NCBI GenBank assembly: GCA_011048855.1
Contig: DSCZ01000098.1
Coordinates: 1-8,508, forward strand
Reading direction: 5' to 3'
Length of the DNA stretch: 8,508 bases
Source of the DNA: Desulfobacteraceae bacterium
GTDB taxonomy: Bacteria; Desulfobacterota; DSM-4660; Desulfatiglandales; Desulfatiglandaceae
The notes below the pieces were generated by a model, which worked only from the letters and a program-made list of their open reading frames with translations, did not search any database and was not told where the DNA came from. Of the stretch, positions 1 to 6,960 are shown in pieces. The position numbers were made by a program, and so were the translations under genes. How positions within the stretch are numbered: the first letter of the stretch is position 1; the number at the start of each line of letters is the position of its first letter.

Positions 1-55
1 GTCCCCAATCGCTTCGCTTTGGGTCCCCGGTTTCTTGATCTTGGACAAAATGCCT

Positions 56-108
56 CATTTCCGATCTGGAAACTTCGCTGTGTCCATCCGGCATTTCCGG
101 ATGGAAAC
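56..108. repeat. Pair of TTTCC-N4/5-GGAAA dyads, candidate operator
   Basis: Two near-copies of one short dyad: CATTTCCGATCTGGAAAC at 56-73 and CATTTCCGGATGGAAAC at 92-108. Each has arms TTTCC and GGAAA, separated by 5 bases in the first copy and 4 in the second, and the copies are offset by about 36 bases. They sit just upstream of the predicted promoter at 124-152, with centres near -94 and -58 relative to a start near 159, a position typical of activator sites. The second copy is also part of a longer inverted repeat (79-109). Which protein might bind is unknown. The dyads are read directly; the operator role is inference. Confidence 0.4.
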
Positions 109-109
109 A
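79..109. repeat. Inverted repeat in the upstream region
   Basis: CCATCCGG at 84-91 is perfectly complementary to CCGGATGG at 97-104 around a 5-base loop. The pairing extends outward through T83-A105 and, past one mismatch (82/106), through 79-81 with 107-109. No run of T follows, so it is not a convincing intrinsic terminator for a gene to the left. It could be a DNA palindrome for a regulator, since it contains the second TTTCC/GGAAA dyad, or a small intergenic palindromic element. Confidence 0.45.
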
Positions 110-123
110 CAGATGATGTCTTG

Positions 124-152
124 TTGATTTTCAAATTGATTGGAAGTATATT
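124..152 (+). promoter_or_regulatory. Candidate sigma70 promoter of the operon
   Basis: TTGATT at 124-129 (matches TTGA of TTGACA) and TATATT at 147-152 (five of six to TATAAT) are separated by exactly 17 bases. Transcription would begin near 159 and give a leader of about 210 bases before the preferred start at 369. It is the best -35/-10 pair I found in 1-368 and the only obvious one ahead of the tightly packed genes. Not experimentally supported. Confidence 0.45.
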
Positions 153-203
153 TACATGTTAATAGCATGCCGTACCAAGGAAATCTCGAATAGCGATTCA
201 GGG

Positions 204-240
204 ATCACCTATCACCTCCTAGTCAGAGGTGTTGAAGGAG
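204..240 (+). promoter_or_regulatory. Leader stem-loop with anti-Shine-Dalgarno-like sequence
   Basis: ATCACCT occurs twice in tandem (204-210, 211-217) and the second copy continues as CACCTCCT (213-220), the core of the 16S rRNA 3' end. CACCTC (213-218) pairs perfectly with GAGGTG (226-231) around a 7-base loop. The overlapping CTCCT (216-220) can instead pair with AGGAG (236-240), so the two stems exclude one another. CTCC could also pair with GGAG of the ribosome binding site at 355-367. The layout would suit leader-mediated control of translation, but that is inference from pairing alone. The rest of the leader to 368 shows nothing else clear. Confidence 0.3.
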
Positions 241-354
241 TAGTGGGTCTTTCTTTGCAATAATAACAGGGAATATGCACAATGTCTCTTTCTGCTACAA
301 ACCTGAAAGTTTATGTCCATCCGAAAATTGGGGCAAGGAACCCAAAAATTTATA

Positions 355-367
355 GAGGGGAAGGGAG
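355..367 (+). promoter_or_regulatory. Ribosome binding site that decides the TolC-like start
   Basis: A purine-rich run, GAGGGGAAGGGAG, ends 1 base before the ATG at 369; its GGGGA core lies about 8 bases upstream, which is suitable spacing. The alternative in-frame ATG at 282 has only AGGGA at 268-272. The stronger site together with the signal peptide starting at 369 supports 369 as the true start. Confidence 0.6.
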
Positions 368-368
368 C

Positions 369-1937
369 ATGGTGTTCAGATACTTTCGTATTTTCAGCGT
401 CGTGTTGTCAATTTCGTTCATCGCGGTTTTTTCTGGTAGTTCTTCGGCGTTTGGAGAGGGTTCGGTTTCATCGCCGGAAACAGAGAGGGCGGGGTTACGG
501 TTGAGCCTGGATGATCTGATAAAGAGGGTTCATGAGAGAAATGAACGGATACATTATCAGCAGCTGGAATGGGGTATCAGCCAGGATGCAGTTAAAGACG
601 CGAAAGGGATTTTTGAGCCCCAACTGGTGACATCGTATCTTCATGATAAAAGCCATATCCCTAAAACAATCGAAGATTATTCGAGCCTCGGTTTCATAGA
701 TTCGGAAAACGACACATACTGGAAACGAAACAACGAATACAATGCTGCAGTTGAGAATATTCTGCCGACCGGCGCTCAGGTCCGCGTGGGTTATTCATTG
801 AAGGAGCTTCAGAGCAGTATGCTCAACTCCAGCGCAACCGACGCCCAGTATCAAACCTTCGTTGGCGGCAGCGTTGTACAACCGCTGCTCAAGAATGCCG
901 GAATCGGTGTTACGATGGCCAGTGTTCGTGTGGCGGAGGCAGATTCGGACATGGCGATGCAGGGCTACCGGAGGGAAATGCTTCAGGTGGTGGCGGAGGC
1001 CGCCTCCGCTTACTGGAATCTGTGCCTGGCCCAGGAAAAATTGAAAGTCAGGCGTGAATCGGTGAGAATTGCAGGAGAGATTTTGCGGGACAACCGTGAA
1101 CGGGTCCGGACCGGCAAGATGGCTCAAACCGAGGTAATGGAAGCTGAAGCCGGCCTCGCCCTTCGAAAATCCCTGGAGATCGCCGCAAAACAGGAATTGA
1201 TTTCAGCCGTGAACAATATCAAGACGTTGTTTTCGTTATCGACCGATGAGTCGGAAGAATTAATTGTGGCCGTGGACGCCCTCGCTCCCCGGGACATCAT
1301 TAATGTCGATTTCGAAAGCAGTTACCGCATGTCTCTCAAAATGCGCCCCGAATATATTTCAACCATGAGGAAGATCGAACGGGAAGGCATCAGAATTGCC
1401 TATGCCGAGAATCAGAGATGGCCCCAACTGGATCTCAAGGCCAGTTACGGGATCAACGGCCTGGATGATGCGAGTCCCAGGGGCTCCTGGAGTATGGCCA
1501 AAGACAGGGACTATGAAAGCTGGACTGTCGGCCTCGAACTCCGAATACCGCTGATGGGCGGGCGAAAGGCTAAAAGCGAGCTTGCAGCGGCAAAAAAGAG
1601 GAAAGAGCAGACATTGCTGGAACTGAAAGCCACCGAGGTGGCCCTTGCAAACGCGGTGGACACGTCGATCAAAAACGTCCGGAATGCTCTTTCACAGGCG
1701 GATAGCTACGCGGAGGCTGTAAGGCTCAACGAACATCTGCTGAAGGTGGAACTGGCACGGTTGAATGCGGGTATAAGCAACAGCCGCCTGGTTCTCGATC
1801 GGGACGAAGAATTGAACAGGGCCAAAGAATATTATCTGGAAAGCCTTGTGAACTTTGAAAAGGCCTTCATCGCGCTCAGGGCGGTTCAAGGCAACCTGCT
1901 CAGGAATTACGGAATCGATATCATGGAGGAGTCATGA
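369..1937 (+). CDS. TolC-family outer membrane efflux/secretion channel
   Basis: Predicted trimeric outer membrane channel with a periplasmic helical tunnel, the exit duct of a tripartite export system. From ATG 369 the product is 522 residues, close to the usual 450-500 of the family. Residues 1-29 form a signal peptide: basic start MVFRYFR, hydrophobic stretch to about 21, likely cleavage near AFG-E. Two related outer-membrane-efflux repeats follow. The first includes VVQPLLKNAG (169-178), WNLCLAQEKL (216-225) and VRTGKMAQTEVMEAEAGLA (246-264). The second includes the strand LELRIPLMGG (389-398) and LNAGISNSRLVLDRDEELNRAK (465-486), which mirrors the first-repeat motif. The strand signals and long amphipathic helices are typical TolC features. 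The in-frame ATG at 282 would add 29 residues and bury the signal. The stop overlaps the next start (ATGA), implying translational coupling with the adaptor. The TolC-family call is firm; the substrate is unknown. Confidence 0.93.
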   Translation: MVFRYFRIFSVVLSISFIAVFSGSSSAFGEGSVSSPETERAGLRLSLDDLIKRVHERNERIHYQQLEWGISQDAVKDAKGIFEPQLVTSYLHDKSHIPKTIEDYSSLGFIDSENDTYWKRNNEYNAAVENILPTGAQVRVGYSLKELQSSMLNSSATDAQYQTFVGGSVVQPLLKNAGIGVTMASVRVAEADSDMAMQGYRREMLQVVAEAASAYWNLCLAQEKLKVRRESVRIAGEILRDNRERVRTGKMAQTEVMEAEAGLALRKSLEIAAKQELISAVNNIKTLFSLSTDESEELIVAVDALAPRDIINVDFESSYRMSLKMRPEYISTMRKIEREGIRIAYAENQRWPQLDLKASYGINGLDDASPRGSWSMAKDRDYESWTVGLELRIPLMGGRKAKSELAAAKKRKEQTLLELKATEVALANAVDTSIKNVRNALSQADSYAEAVRLNEHLLKVELARLNAGISNSRLVLDRDEELNRAKEYYLESLVNFEKAFIALRAVQGNLLRNYGIDIMEES

Positions 1938-2803
1938 AAACAGCAGTTTTTGGCAGATATAGCCGCGCAAATTCATTCCTTTTTTTTCTGATCTTTTTTT
2001 GCGCTTTTGCATTGATGGATTCGTTTACCTGTAGGACAGCGTTTGCGCAGAAGTCTGAGTTGATTGCCGGGATAACAGAGCCGATCAACGATGTGACCCT
2101 GAGCCTTTCGGTTCCCGGAATCGTTTCCAAAATTTTTGTCAGGGAAGGTGACCAGGTAAGCAAAGGTCAGATTCTTCTTCACCTGGACAAACGCGCGGAA
2201 GAGCTGGAAGTGTTCCGCAGAAAAGTAATCTGGCAAAGCAAGGCTGAAGAGGAGGGGGCAATTGCCCGGGCTCAGACGTTGAAGGAGATTTATGAGTCCA
2301 CGTTGAATCTGTATGAAGCGACAAAATCCGTCAGTGCCGAAGAGTTGAAGAAGAGCCACCTGGAATTTATACTTGCGGTGGCTGAAAGGGACCGGATCGC
2401 TTCCGCTGAAAAGAGAGAAAAGATAGAGTATGATATAGCCCTGGAGATTCTCGAAAAGCGGAATCTTCGTTCACCCGTTGACGGTATCGTGATAAAGCTT
2501 TTTTATGAAGTGGGCGAGAGCTGCGAGGAGCATCAGCCGCTGGTTCGTGCCGTTGACACCAGCCGTGGGCGTTTTGTATGCAACCTCGATGAAAGCGTCG
2601 GAAGAATGCTTAAGAAGGGACAAGAGGTGGATCTCATGATTGGCTCGGGTCTCAACCCGGCGCCAAAGAAGGGGGTGGTCTCCTTTATATCTCCTGTAGT
2701 CGATTCTGCCAGCGGTCTTATGGAGGTGAAGGTGGAGTTCGACAACGAGGACGGCACAGTCCGGCCTGGTTTGGCGGGGGCGATGGTGTTCGATTTACCG
2801 TGA
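1934..2803 (+). CDS. HlyD/AcrA-type periplasmic adaptor, small form
   Basis: Periplasmic adaptor (membrane fusion protein) of 289 residues, expected to bridge an inner membrane component to the TolC-like channel. Residues about 14-29 are hydrophobic and end in a cleavage-like AFA-Q at 38/39. No lipobox is evident at C33, so the protein is either secreted or anchored by this segment. The first lipoyl half is about 55-85 (PGIVSKIFVREGD, KGQILLHLD) and the second about 178-208 (RSPVDGIVIKLFYEVG). Between them, 86-176 is a charged alpha-helical hairpin of about 43 residues per arm, the longest of the three adaptors here. Its turn lies near VSAEEL (133-138), where RND-type adaptors carry the TolC-contacting tip; the Ser is kept but the usual Arg and Leu of that motif are not obvious. 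A beta-barrel follows (212-289). The start overlaps the previous stop and has GGAGGAG at 1925-1931. The partner is unlikely to be RND, as none is encoded in the window. Confidence 0.88.
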   Translation: MKTAVFGRYSRANSFLFFLIFFCAFALMDSFTCRTAFAQKSELIAGITEPINDVTLSLSVPGIVSKIFVREGDQVSKGQILLHLDKRAEELEVFRRKVIWQSKAEEEGAIARAQTLKEIYESTLNLYEATKSVSAEELKKSHLEFILAVAERDRIASAEKREKIEYDIALEILEKRNLRSPVDGIVIKLFYEVGESCEEHQPLVRAVDTSRGRFVCNLDESVGRMLKKGQEVDLMIGSGLNPAPKKGVVSFISPVVDSASGLMEVKVEFDNEDGTVRPGLAGAMVFDLP

Positions 2804-2804
2804 A

Positions 2805-2826
2805 AAACGGCTTCGCTGTTTCTTTT
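2805..2826 (+). terminator. Short hairpin with T-rich tail after the first adaptor gene
   Basis: AAACGGC (2805-2811) pairs with GCTGTTT (2815-2821) through 7 pairs including one G-T, around a TTC loop, followed by CTTTT. It begins 1 base after the stop of the first adaptor gene, in the only real gap of the operon (2804-2897). The stem is weak and the T run interrupted, so a leaky terminator or a message-stability element is as likely as a true end. The rest of the gap, including a T7 run at 2882-2888, shows no convincing promoter. Confidence 0.3.
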
Positions 2827-2897
2827 GGCACCGGCCGTCCTGAAAATTTGTTGAGGCGGCTTCATCAATCCTAAGCATTCATTTTTTTCTATTATCC

Positions 2898-4799
2898 ATG
2901 AGGTTAACCGACGCAGGTACTGACCCTATGCTGCACACCCAAAGAGAATACGAAAATCCGGAAGCCAGGATGGAACAATTGCTGCGCGCCCTCGATCAGG
3001 TGAGGCATTTCGAGGGGCAGCCGCAGGAGTTCTGGCCTGCTTTCCTGGAAACGGCGTCGAACGTGGCGGGGGCACGCTTCGGCTTTCTGTTGATACAGGC
3101 CCAGGGAGAAGAGACCTGGCGGACCATTTCCCTGTGGCCTGGAGGGGGAGCTGCTGAAGTCCGCAGGCTGGGGCTGGGACCGGCTGTCGAGCAGATCGCG
3201 GATAAGTCCGGAGTCGATGGACAGGCCTGGGCGTCTTCTGATTTACCGGGAGCAAAGATCCCTGCGGGGGTCGTTTTGGGAATTCGACTGGAACTGCAGG
3301 ATGAAACCCGGCGGAGCGTCATTGTATTTTATGTGGAAGGCGCCGGAGTGGATTCCGTGAACGAACTGCTGCTGCGGCTTCATCTCGTGGCTGATATTCC
3401 TTTCACGTATCAGATGAACCGAATGGCTCTTCAGGCCAGGGAAGACGTGGTTCAGTTTGCGGAAGCGCTGGATCTGATGGTCGTGCTCAATGCTGAAAAG
3501 AAGTTCATGGGGGCTGCAATGGCCCTATGCAATGAAGTAGCTGCCCGGTACCGCTGTCAGAGAGTGTCTTTGGGTTGGCTGAAAGGGGCATACGTTCGCA
3601 TCCAGGCAATAAGCCATCTGGAGCGGTTTGAGAAGAAAATGGATTTGGTTCAGGCACTTGAAGCAGCTATGGAGGAGGCTTTTGACCAGGATGAAGAGAT
3701 ACTCCGTCCCCGGCCTGAAGGTGCGTTCACCGTCGTAAGGGATCACGAGGCCTACTGCCGTGCCCAAGACACCGAACACATGGTTTCGTTGCCGATCCGG
3801 GAGGATGAAGAACCGGTTGCTGTTCTCAGCTGCGAACGCACAGAGCAGTTTTCTGAAGCCGATTTGAGAGGCCTGCGGGTTATCTGTGATCAGGCTGCCC
3901 GCCGTATGGCGGATCTCAAAAGACACGACAGGTGGTTCGGGGCCAAAGCGGTTTCCTCTATCAGGTCAGGCCTTGCATGGGTGCTGGGGGTGGAGCATAC
4001 TTTCCCGAAGCTCCTGGGGTTGATTCTGGCGGGAGCGCTTGCTTTCGCGATTTTCGGGCAATTGAATTACCGTGTCGAAGGCAATTTTATCGTGCGAACC
4101 GATGACCTGGCTTATCTGCCGGCACCATTCGAAGGCTATATCAGCGAGGTTCATGTCAAGGTGGGAGACCTGGTTTCCCGCGGGAATCCCTTGCTTTCGC
4201 TGGACACGCGCGAACTTCTTCTCGAGGAATCCAACGCCCTTGCCAACCAGCATCGATATTCCCGTGAAGCCGAAAAGGCGCGCGCCCAGAACGCCCTTGC
4301 GGACATGAGGATCGCACAGGCTCTGGTCGCCCAGGCCGAGGCGCAACTGGATCTCGTGCGTTATCACCTTGAAAACGCCCATATTCGGGCACCGTTCAAC
4401 GGCATTATCGTGGAAGGAGACCTGAAGGAACTGCTGGGTGCGCCGGTCAGGAAAGGCGATGTGCTGTTTAAAGTGGCCCGTCTGGCCGAGTTGTATGCGG
4501 AAGTCGAGGTCAGGGAGCGTGATATTCACGAGATCTCTGTGGGGTCCGACGGCCAGATTGCATTTGTCAGCCAGCCGAAATTGAAATTTCCCATTCATAT
4601 TGAGCGCATCGACCCCGTAGCGCTGCCAAGGGAGGAAGGCAACGTGTTTCTTGTAAGGGCAAGCCTTCCTGAAGAGATCCCTACGTGGTGGCGCCCTGGG
4701 ATGAGCGGCATGACCAAAATCAATGTGGGGAAAAGAAATGTTCTGTGGATCGTGACGCATCGGACCGTGGATTTCTTCCGGATGCTGCTGTGGTGGTGA
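2898..4799 (+). CDS. GAF-GAF-transmembrane-HlyD fusion adaptor
   Basis: An inner membrane protein of 633 residues that joins cytosolic sensor domains to a periplasmic adaptor. Residues about 42-170 resemble a GAF domain (FWPAFLETASNVAGARFGFLL); residues about 200-340 form a second, clearer one (GAAMALCNEVAARYRCQRVSLGWL, then SLPIREDEEPVAVLSCE and ADLRGLRVICDQAARR). A single hydrophobic segment spans about 371-389. The periplasmic part has a lipoyl half 407-436 (APFEGYISEVHVKVGD), a short helical hairpin 437-493 (about 27 residues per arm), the second lipoyl half 495-527 (IRAPFNGIIVEGD) and a beta-barrel to about 610. No cyclic-nucleotide GAF signature is obvious, so the ligand is unknown. The start is uncertain: ATG 2898 lacks a ribosome binding site. 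ATG 2928 (residue 11) and ATG 2970 (residue 25, preceded by GGAAG at 2960-2964) are in frame and plausible. The stop lies 1 base before the M50 gene. Confidence 0.85.
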   Translation: MRLTDAGTDPMLHTQREYENPEARMEQLLRALDQVRHFEGQPQEFWPAFLETASNVAGARFGFLLIQAQGEETWRTISLWPGGGAAEVRRLGLGPAVEQIADKSGVDGQAWASSDLPGAKIPAGVVLGIRLELQDETRRSVIVFYVEGAGVDSVNELLLRLHLVADIPFTYQMNRMALQAREDVVQFAEALDLMVVLNAEKKFMGAAMALCNEVAARYRCQRVSLGWLKGAYVRIQAISHLERFEKKMDLVQALEAAMEEAFDQDEEILRPRPEGAFTVVRDHEAYCRAQDTEHMVSLPIREDEEPVAVLSCERTEQFSEADLRGLRVICDQAARRMADLKRHDRWFGAKAVSSIRSGLAWVLGVEHTFPKLLGLILAGALAFAIFGQLNYRVEGNFIVRTDDLAYLPAPFEGYISEVHVKVGDLVSRGNPLLSLDTRELLLEESNALANQHRYSREAEKARAQNALADMRIAQALVAQAEAQLDLVRYHLENAHIRAPFNGIIVEGDLKELLGAPVRKGDVLFKVARLAELYAEVEVRERDIHEISVGSDGQIAFVSQPKLKFPIHIERIDPVALPREEGNVFLVRASLPEEIPTWWRPGMSGMTKINVGKRNVLWIVTHRTVDFFRMLLWW

Positions 4800-4800
4800 T

Positions 4801-6960
4801 ATGACAAAACCCGGAAGAACGTTCAGCGAATCCTGGCATCGAATATCCAGGCTTAAAATAAGCCTCGGTCCGACCGTTAAGGCACGAAAACAGCTTTTCC
4901 GCGGCGAAATCTGGTACGTCCTCTACGACCCTTTCAACAACCAGTATTTTCGTCTTCGCCCTGAAGCATACGAGTTCGTGGTTCGGCTGCGCCGGGACCG
5001 CACGGTTGAGGAGGTATGGGAGGAATGCCTGCGTCGAAATCCGGAAGGAGCCCCCGGCCAGGAGGATGTACTTCAGCTTCTGACACAGCTCTATTTCGCG
5101 AATTTGCTGTATTTTGACGTTCCCGCCGACAGCGCCAAGTTGTTCGACCGTTACAAGAAGCGCCGGCAGCGCGAGGTTCGTTCCAAGCTGCTGAGCATTA
5201 TGTTTTTCAGGCTTCCGCTGCTGGACCCCGAGTTTATGCTTCGTAAGATCAAGCCGTTGCTCAAACTCATCGTGGGCCCCCTAGGTGCGGTCATCTGGCT
5301 TGCGGTGGTGGCGGCAGCGGTAAAAGTGGTTGTCGACAATTTCGATACGGCTACTTCCCAGATTCAGGGAATTCTTTCGCCGGCGAACCTGCCCTTGCTG
5401 TACCTCGGGCTTGTCATTGTAAAGACGATCCATGAATTCGGCCACGCATTCGTCTGTAAACGCTTTGGTGGAGAAGTTCACGTTATGGGCGTGATGCTTC
5501 TTGTGTTTACGCCCCTTCCATACATCGACGCCACGTCGAGCTGGTCCTTCCGGAGCCGATGGCATCGGGCACTTGTGGGTGCTTCGGGAATGATCGCCGA
5601 GATATTTGTCGCAGCACTGGCTGCGTTTTACTGGGCTCATTCGGCACCAGGCACGTGGAACAGCATCGCCTACAACATGATGGTGATTGCTTCGGTGTCC
5701 ACGGTGCTGTTCAACGCAAACCCGCTTCTTCGGTTCGATGGCTATTATATTCTTTCGGATCTTCTGGATATCCCCAATCTGCATACCAGGTCCACCCGCC
5801 ATCTGCGACACCTCTGCGAATATTACCTGTTCGGTTACCGTGATTCGAGCAGCCCGGCGGAAACCGGAAAGGAAGCTTTCTGGCTGACTGTATTCGGCAT
5901 CCTGAGCGGAATATACAAGGTGGTGGTGTTCGCTGGAATCATTCTGTTCGTTGCGGACAAGTTTCTCCTTCTGGGCTTGATGATGGCTTTTTTCTGCATT
6001 TTTGCCTGGGGAGTGGTACCTCTGTACAAATTTGTGGTCTACCTGGCATCCAGCCCGAGGCTTGCCAGGAACCGGGTGCGTGCCGTGGGGGTGAGCCTGT
6101 TGCTTTTCTGTACGATTTTCGGCCTGTTGGGTTTTTTTCCGGCGCCTAATCGTTTCAGGGCCCCAGGAGTTCTTGAGTCGGTCAACTATGTCCGTGTGGT
6201 CAACGACGCGCCGGGCTATGTGCTGGAAGTGGCGGTTCCTTCCGGATCGGAAGTAGCTCCCCGAACCCCGTTGATGGTGTTCGGAGACAGGGAGCTTGAG
6301 TTGGAAATCCAGCGATTTCAGGCACAACGGGACGAAACTTTTGCGATGGAATTGAGAGCCCGCACCGAGAGGGTGGCCGACGTGGAACCCATTTTAAAAC
6401 GTTTGGAGACCATCGAAGCAAACCTTAAAAATCTCGAGCGACAGAAGGCGGAATTGACGGTCCGTGCACGGCAGCAGGGCATATGGGTTTCACCGCAAAG
6501 CACGGAAATGGTGGGGACTTGGCTTCCCAGAGGCACGGTGCTCGGTGAGATTGTGGATCCATCCAGTTTCCGTTTTTCTGCAGTGGTATCCCAGGAAGAG
6601 GCCGCCAATCTGTTTGTGGATCAAAAAATGACACAAGCCGAGGTCCGACTGTACGGACAGGTGGCAGGAAATGTTGATGTCACCGGGGTGAGTATCATTC
6701 CATTCCAGCATGAAAGACTTCCCTCTGCTGCCCTTGGCTGGCGGGGAGGTGGGCAGGTCGCCGTCTCGCCTTCCGATGAGCAAGGCGTGCAGGCGGCGGA
6801 GCCTTTTTTTCAGATATATGCTTTTACCCGGGCACACGAAGATGTAATGTTTTTTCATGGAAGGACCGGCAAACTTCGGTTCACTTTGAATTCCGAGCCG
6901 CTTCTGCTGCAATGGGGGAGAAAATTGCGGCAACTTCTCCAGAAGAGGTACCAGATCTGA
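4801..6960 (+). CDS. PqqD-like/M50 metalloprotease/HlyD fusion (YydH-like)
   Basis: A 719-residue inner membrane zinc protease of the site-2 (M50) superfamily with an adaptor tail. Residues about 32-108 look like a PqqD-type winged-helix domain (RGEIWYVLYDPFNNQYFRL, then RTVEEVWEE); PqqD relatives bind leader peptides of modified-peptide precursors. Transmembrane segments appear near 155-178, 196-218, 228-240, 256-278, 288-305, 360-385, 388-412 and 428-446. The zinc site is intact: HEFGH at 211-215 and the distal ligand region NPLLRFDGYY at 307-316 with D313. After the last segment, 455-600 is a barrel-sandwich module with a short helical hairpin (about 497-557), followed by a beta-rich C terminus. 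Proteins of this arrangement are often labelled peptide zinc metalloprotease YydH, a family name rather than a proven role. It may process the exported substrate, a regulator, or serve as the inner membrane platform. It starts 1 base after the previous stop and its own stop overlaps the SecA-like start, so coupling is likely. Confidence 0.9.
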   Translation: MTKPGRTFSESWHRISRLKISLGPTVKARKQLFRGEIWYVLYDPFNNQYFRLRPEAYEFVVRLRRDRTVEEVWEECLRRNPEGAPGQEDVLQLLTQLYFANLLYFDVPADSAKLFDRYKKRRQREVRSKLLSIMFFRLPLLDPEFMLRKIKPLLKLIVGPLGAVIWLAVVAAAVKVVVDNFDTATSQIQGILSPANLPLLYLGLVIVKTIHEFGHAFVCKRFGGEVHVMGVMLLVFTPLPYIDATSSWSFRSRWHRALVGASGMIAEIFVAALAAFYWAHSAPGTWNSIAYNMMVIASVSTVLFNANPLLRFDGYYILSDLLDIPNLHTRSTRHLRHLCEYYLFGYRDSSSPAETGKEAFWLTVFGILSGIYKVVVFAGIILFVADKFLLLGLMMAFFCIFAWGVVPLYKFVVYLASSPRLARNRVRAVGVSLLLFCTIFGLLGFFPAPNRFRAPGVLESVNYVRVVNDAPGYVLEVAVPSGSEVAPRTPLMVFGDRELELEIQRFQAQRDETFAMELRARTERVADVEPILKRLETIEANLKNLERQKAELTVRARQQGIWVSPQSTEMVGTWLPRGTVLGEIVDPSSFRFSAVVSQEEAANLFVDQKMTQAEVRLYGQVAGNVDVTGVSIIPFQHERLPSAALGWRGGGQVAVSPSDEQGVQAAEPFFQIYAFTRAHEDVMFFHGRTGKLRFTLNSEPLLLQWGRKLRQLLQKRYQI

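Noticed and set aside
1..28. GTCCCC direct repeat at 1-6 and 23-28 with a CCCAA/TTGGG inverted pair
   Set aside because: Too short and at the window edge; no mobile element end or target duplication can be supported.
1..162. Reading frame open from the window start to TAA at 160-162, possible tail of an upstream gene
   Set aside because: The 53 codons resemble no family I recognise, and they overlap dyad repeats and the predicted promoter. Another frame is also open over much of the same stretch, so chance is likely.
2825..2840. Sigma54-like -24 element TTGGCAC in the gap after the first adaptor gene
   Set aside because: The essential GC at -12 is absent: positions 2839-2840 are CC.
2890..2895. 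TATTAT as a -10 box for the GAF-adaptor gene
   Set aside because: No acceptable -35 at 16-18 bases upstream, and the start site would lie beyond the ATG at 2898.
3966..4760. Minus-strand open frame of 264 codons opposite the GAF-adaptor gene
   Set aside because: It is antisense to the well-supported HlyD region and its translation shows no family features.
5281..6327. Long minus-strand open frame of 348 codons inside the M50 gene
   Set aside because: It lies opposite a clearly coding frame with an intact HEFGH site, and its translation is rich in His, Arg and Gln with no recognisable domain; it is a shadow frame.
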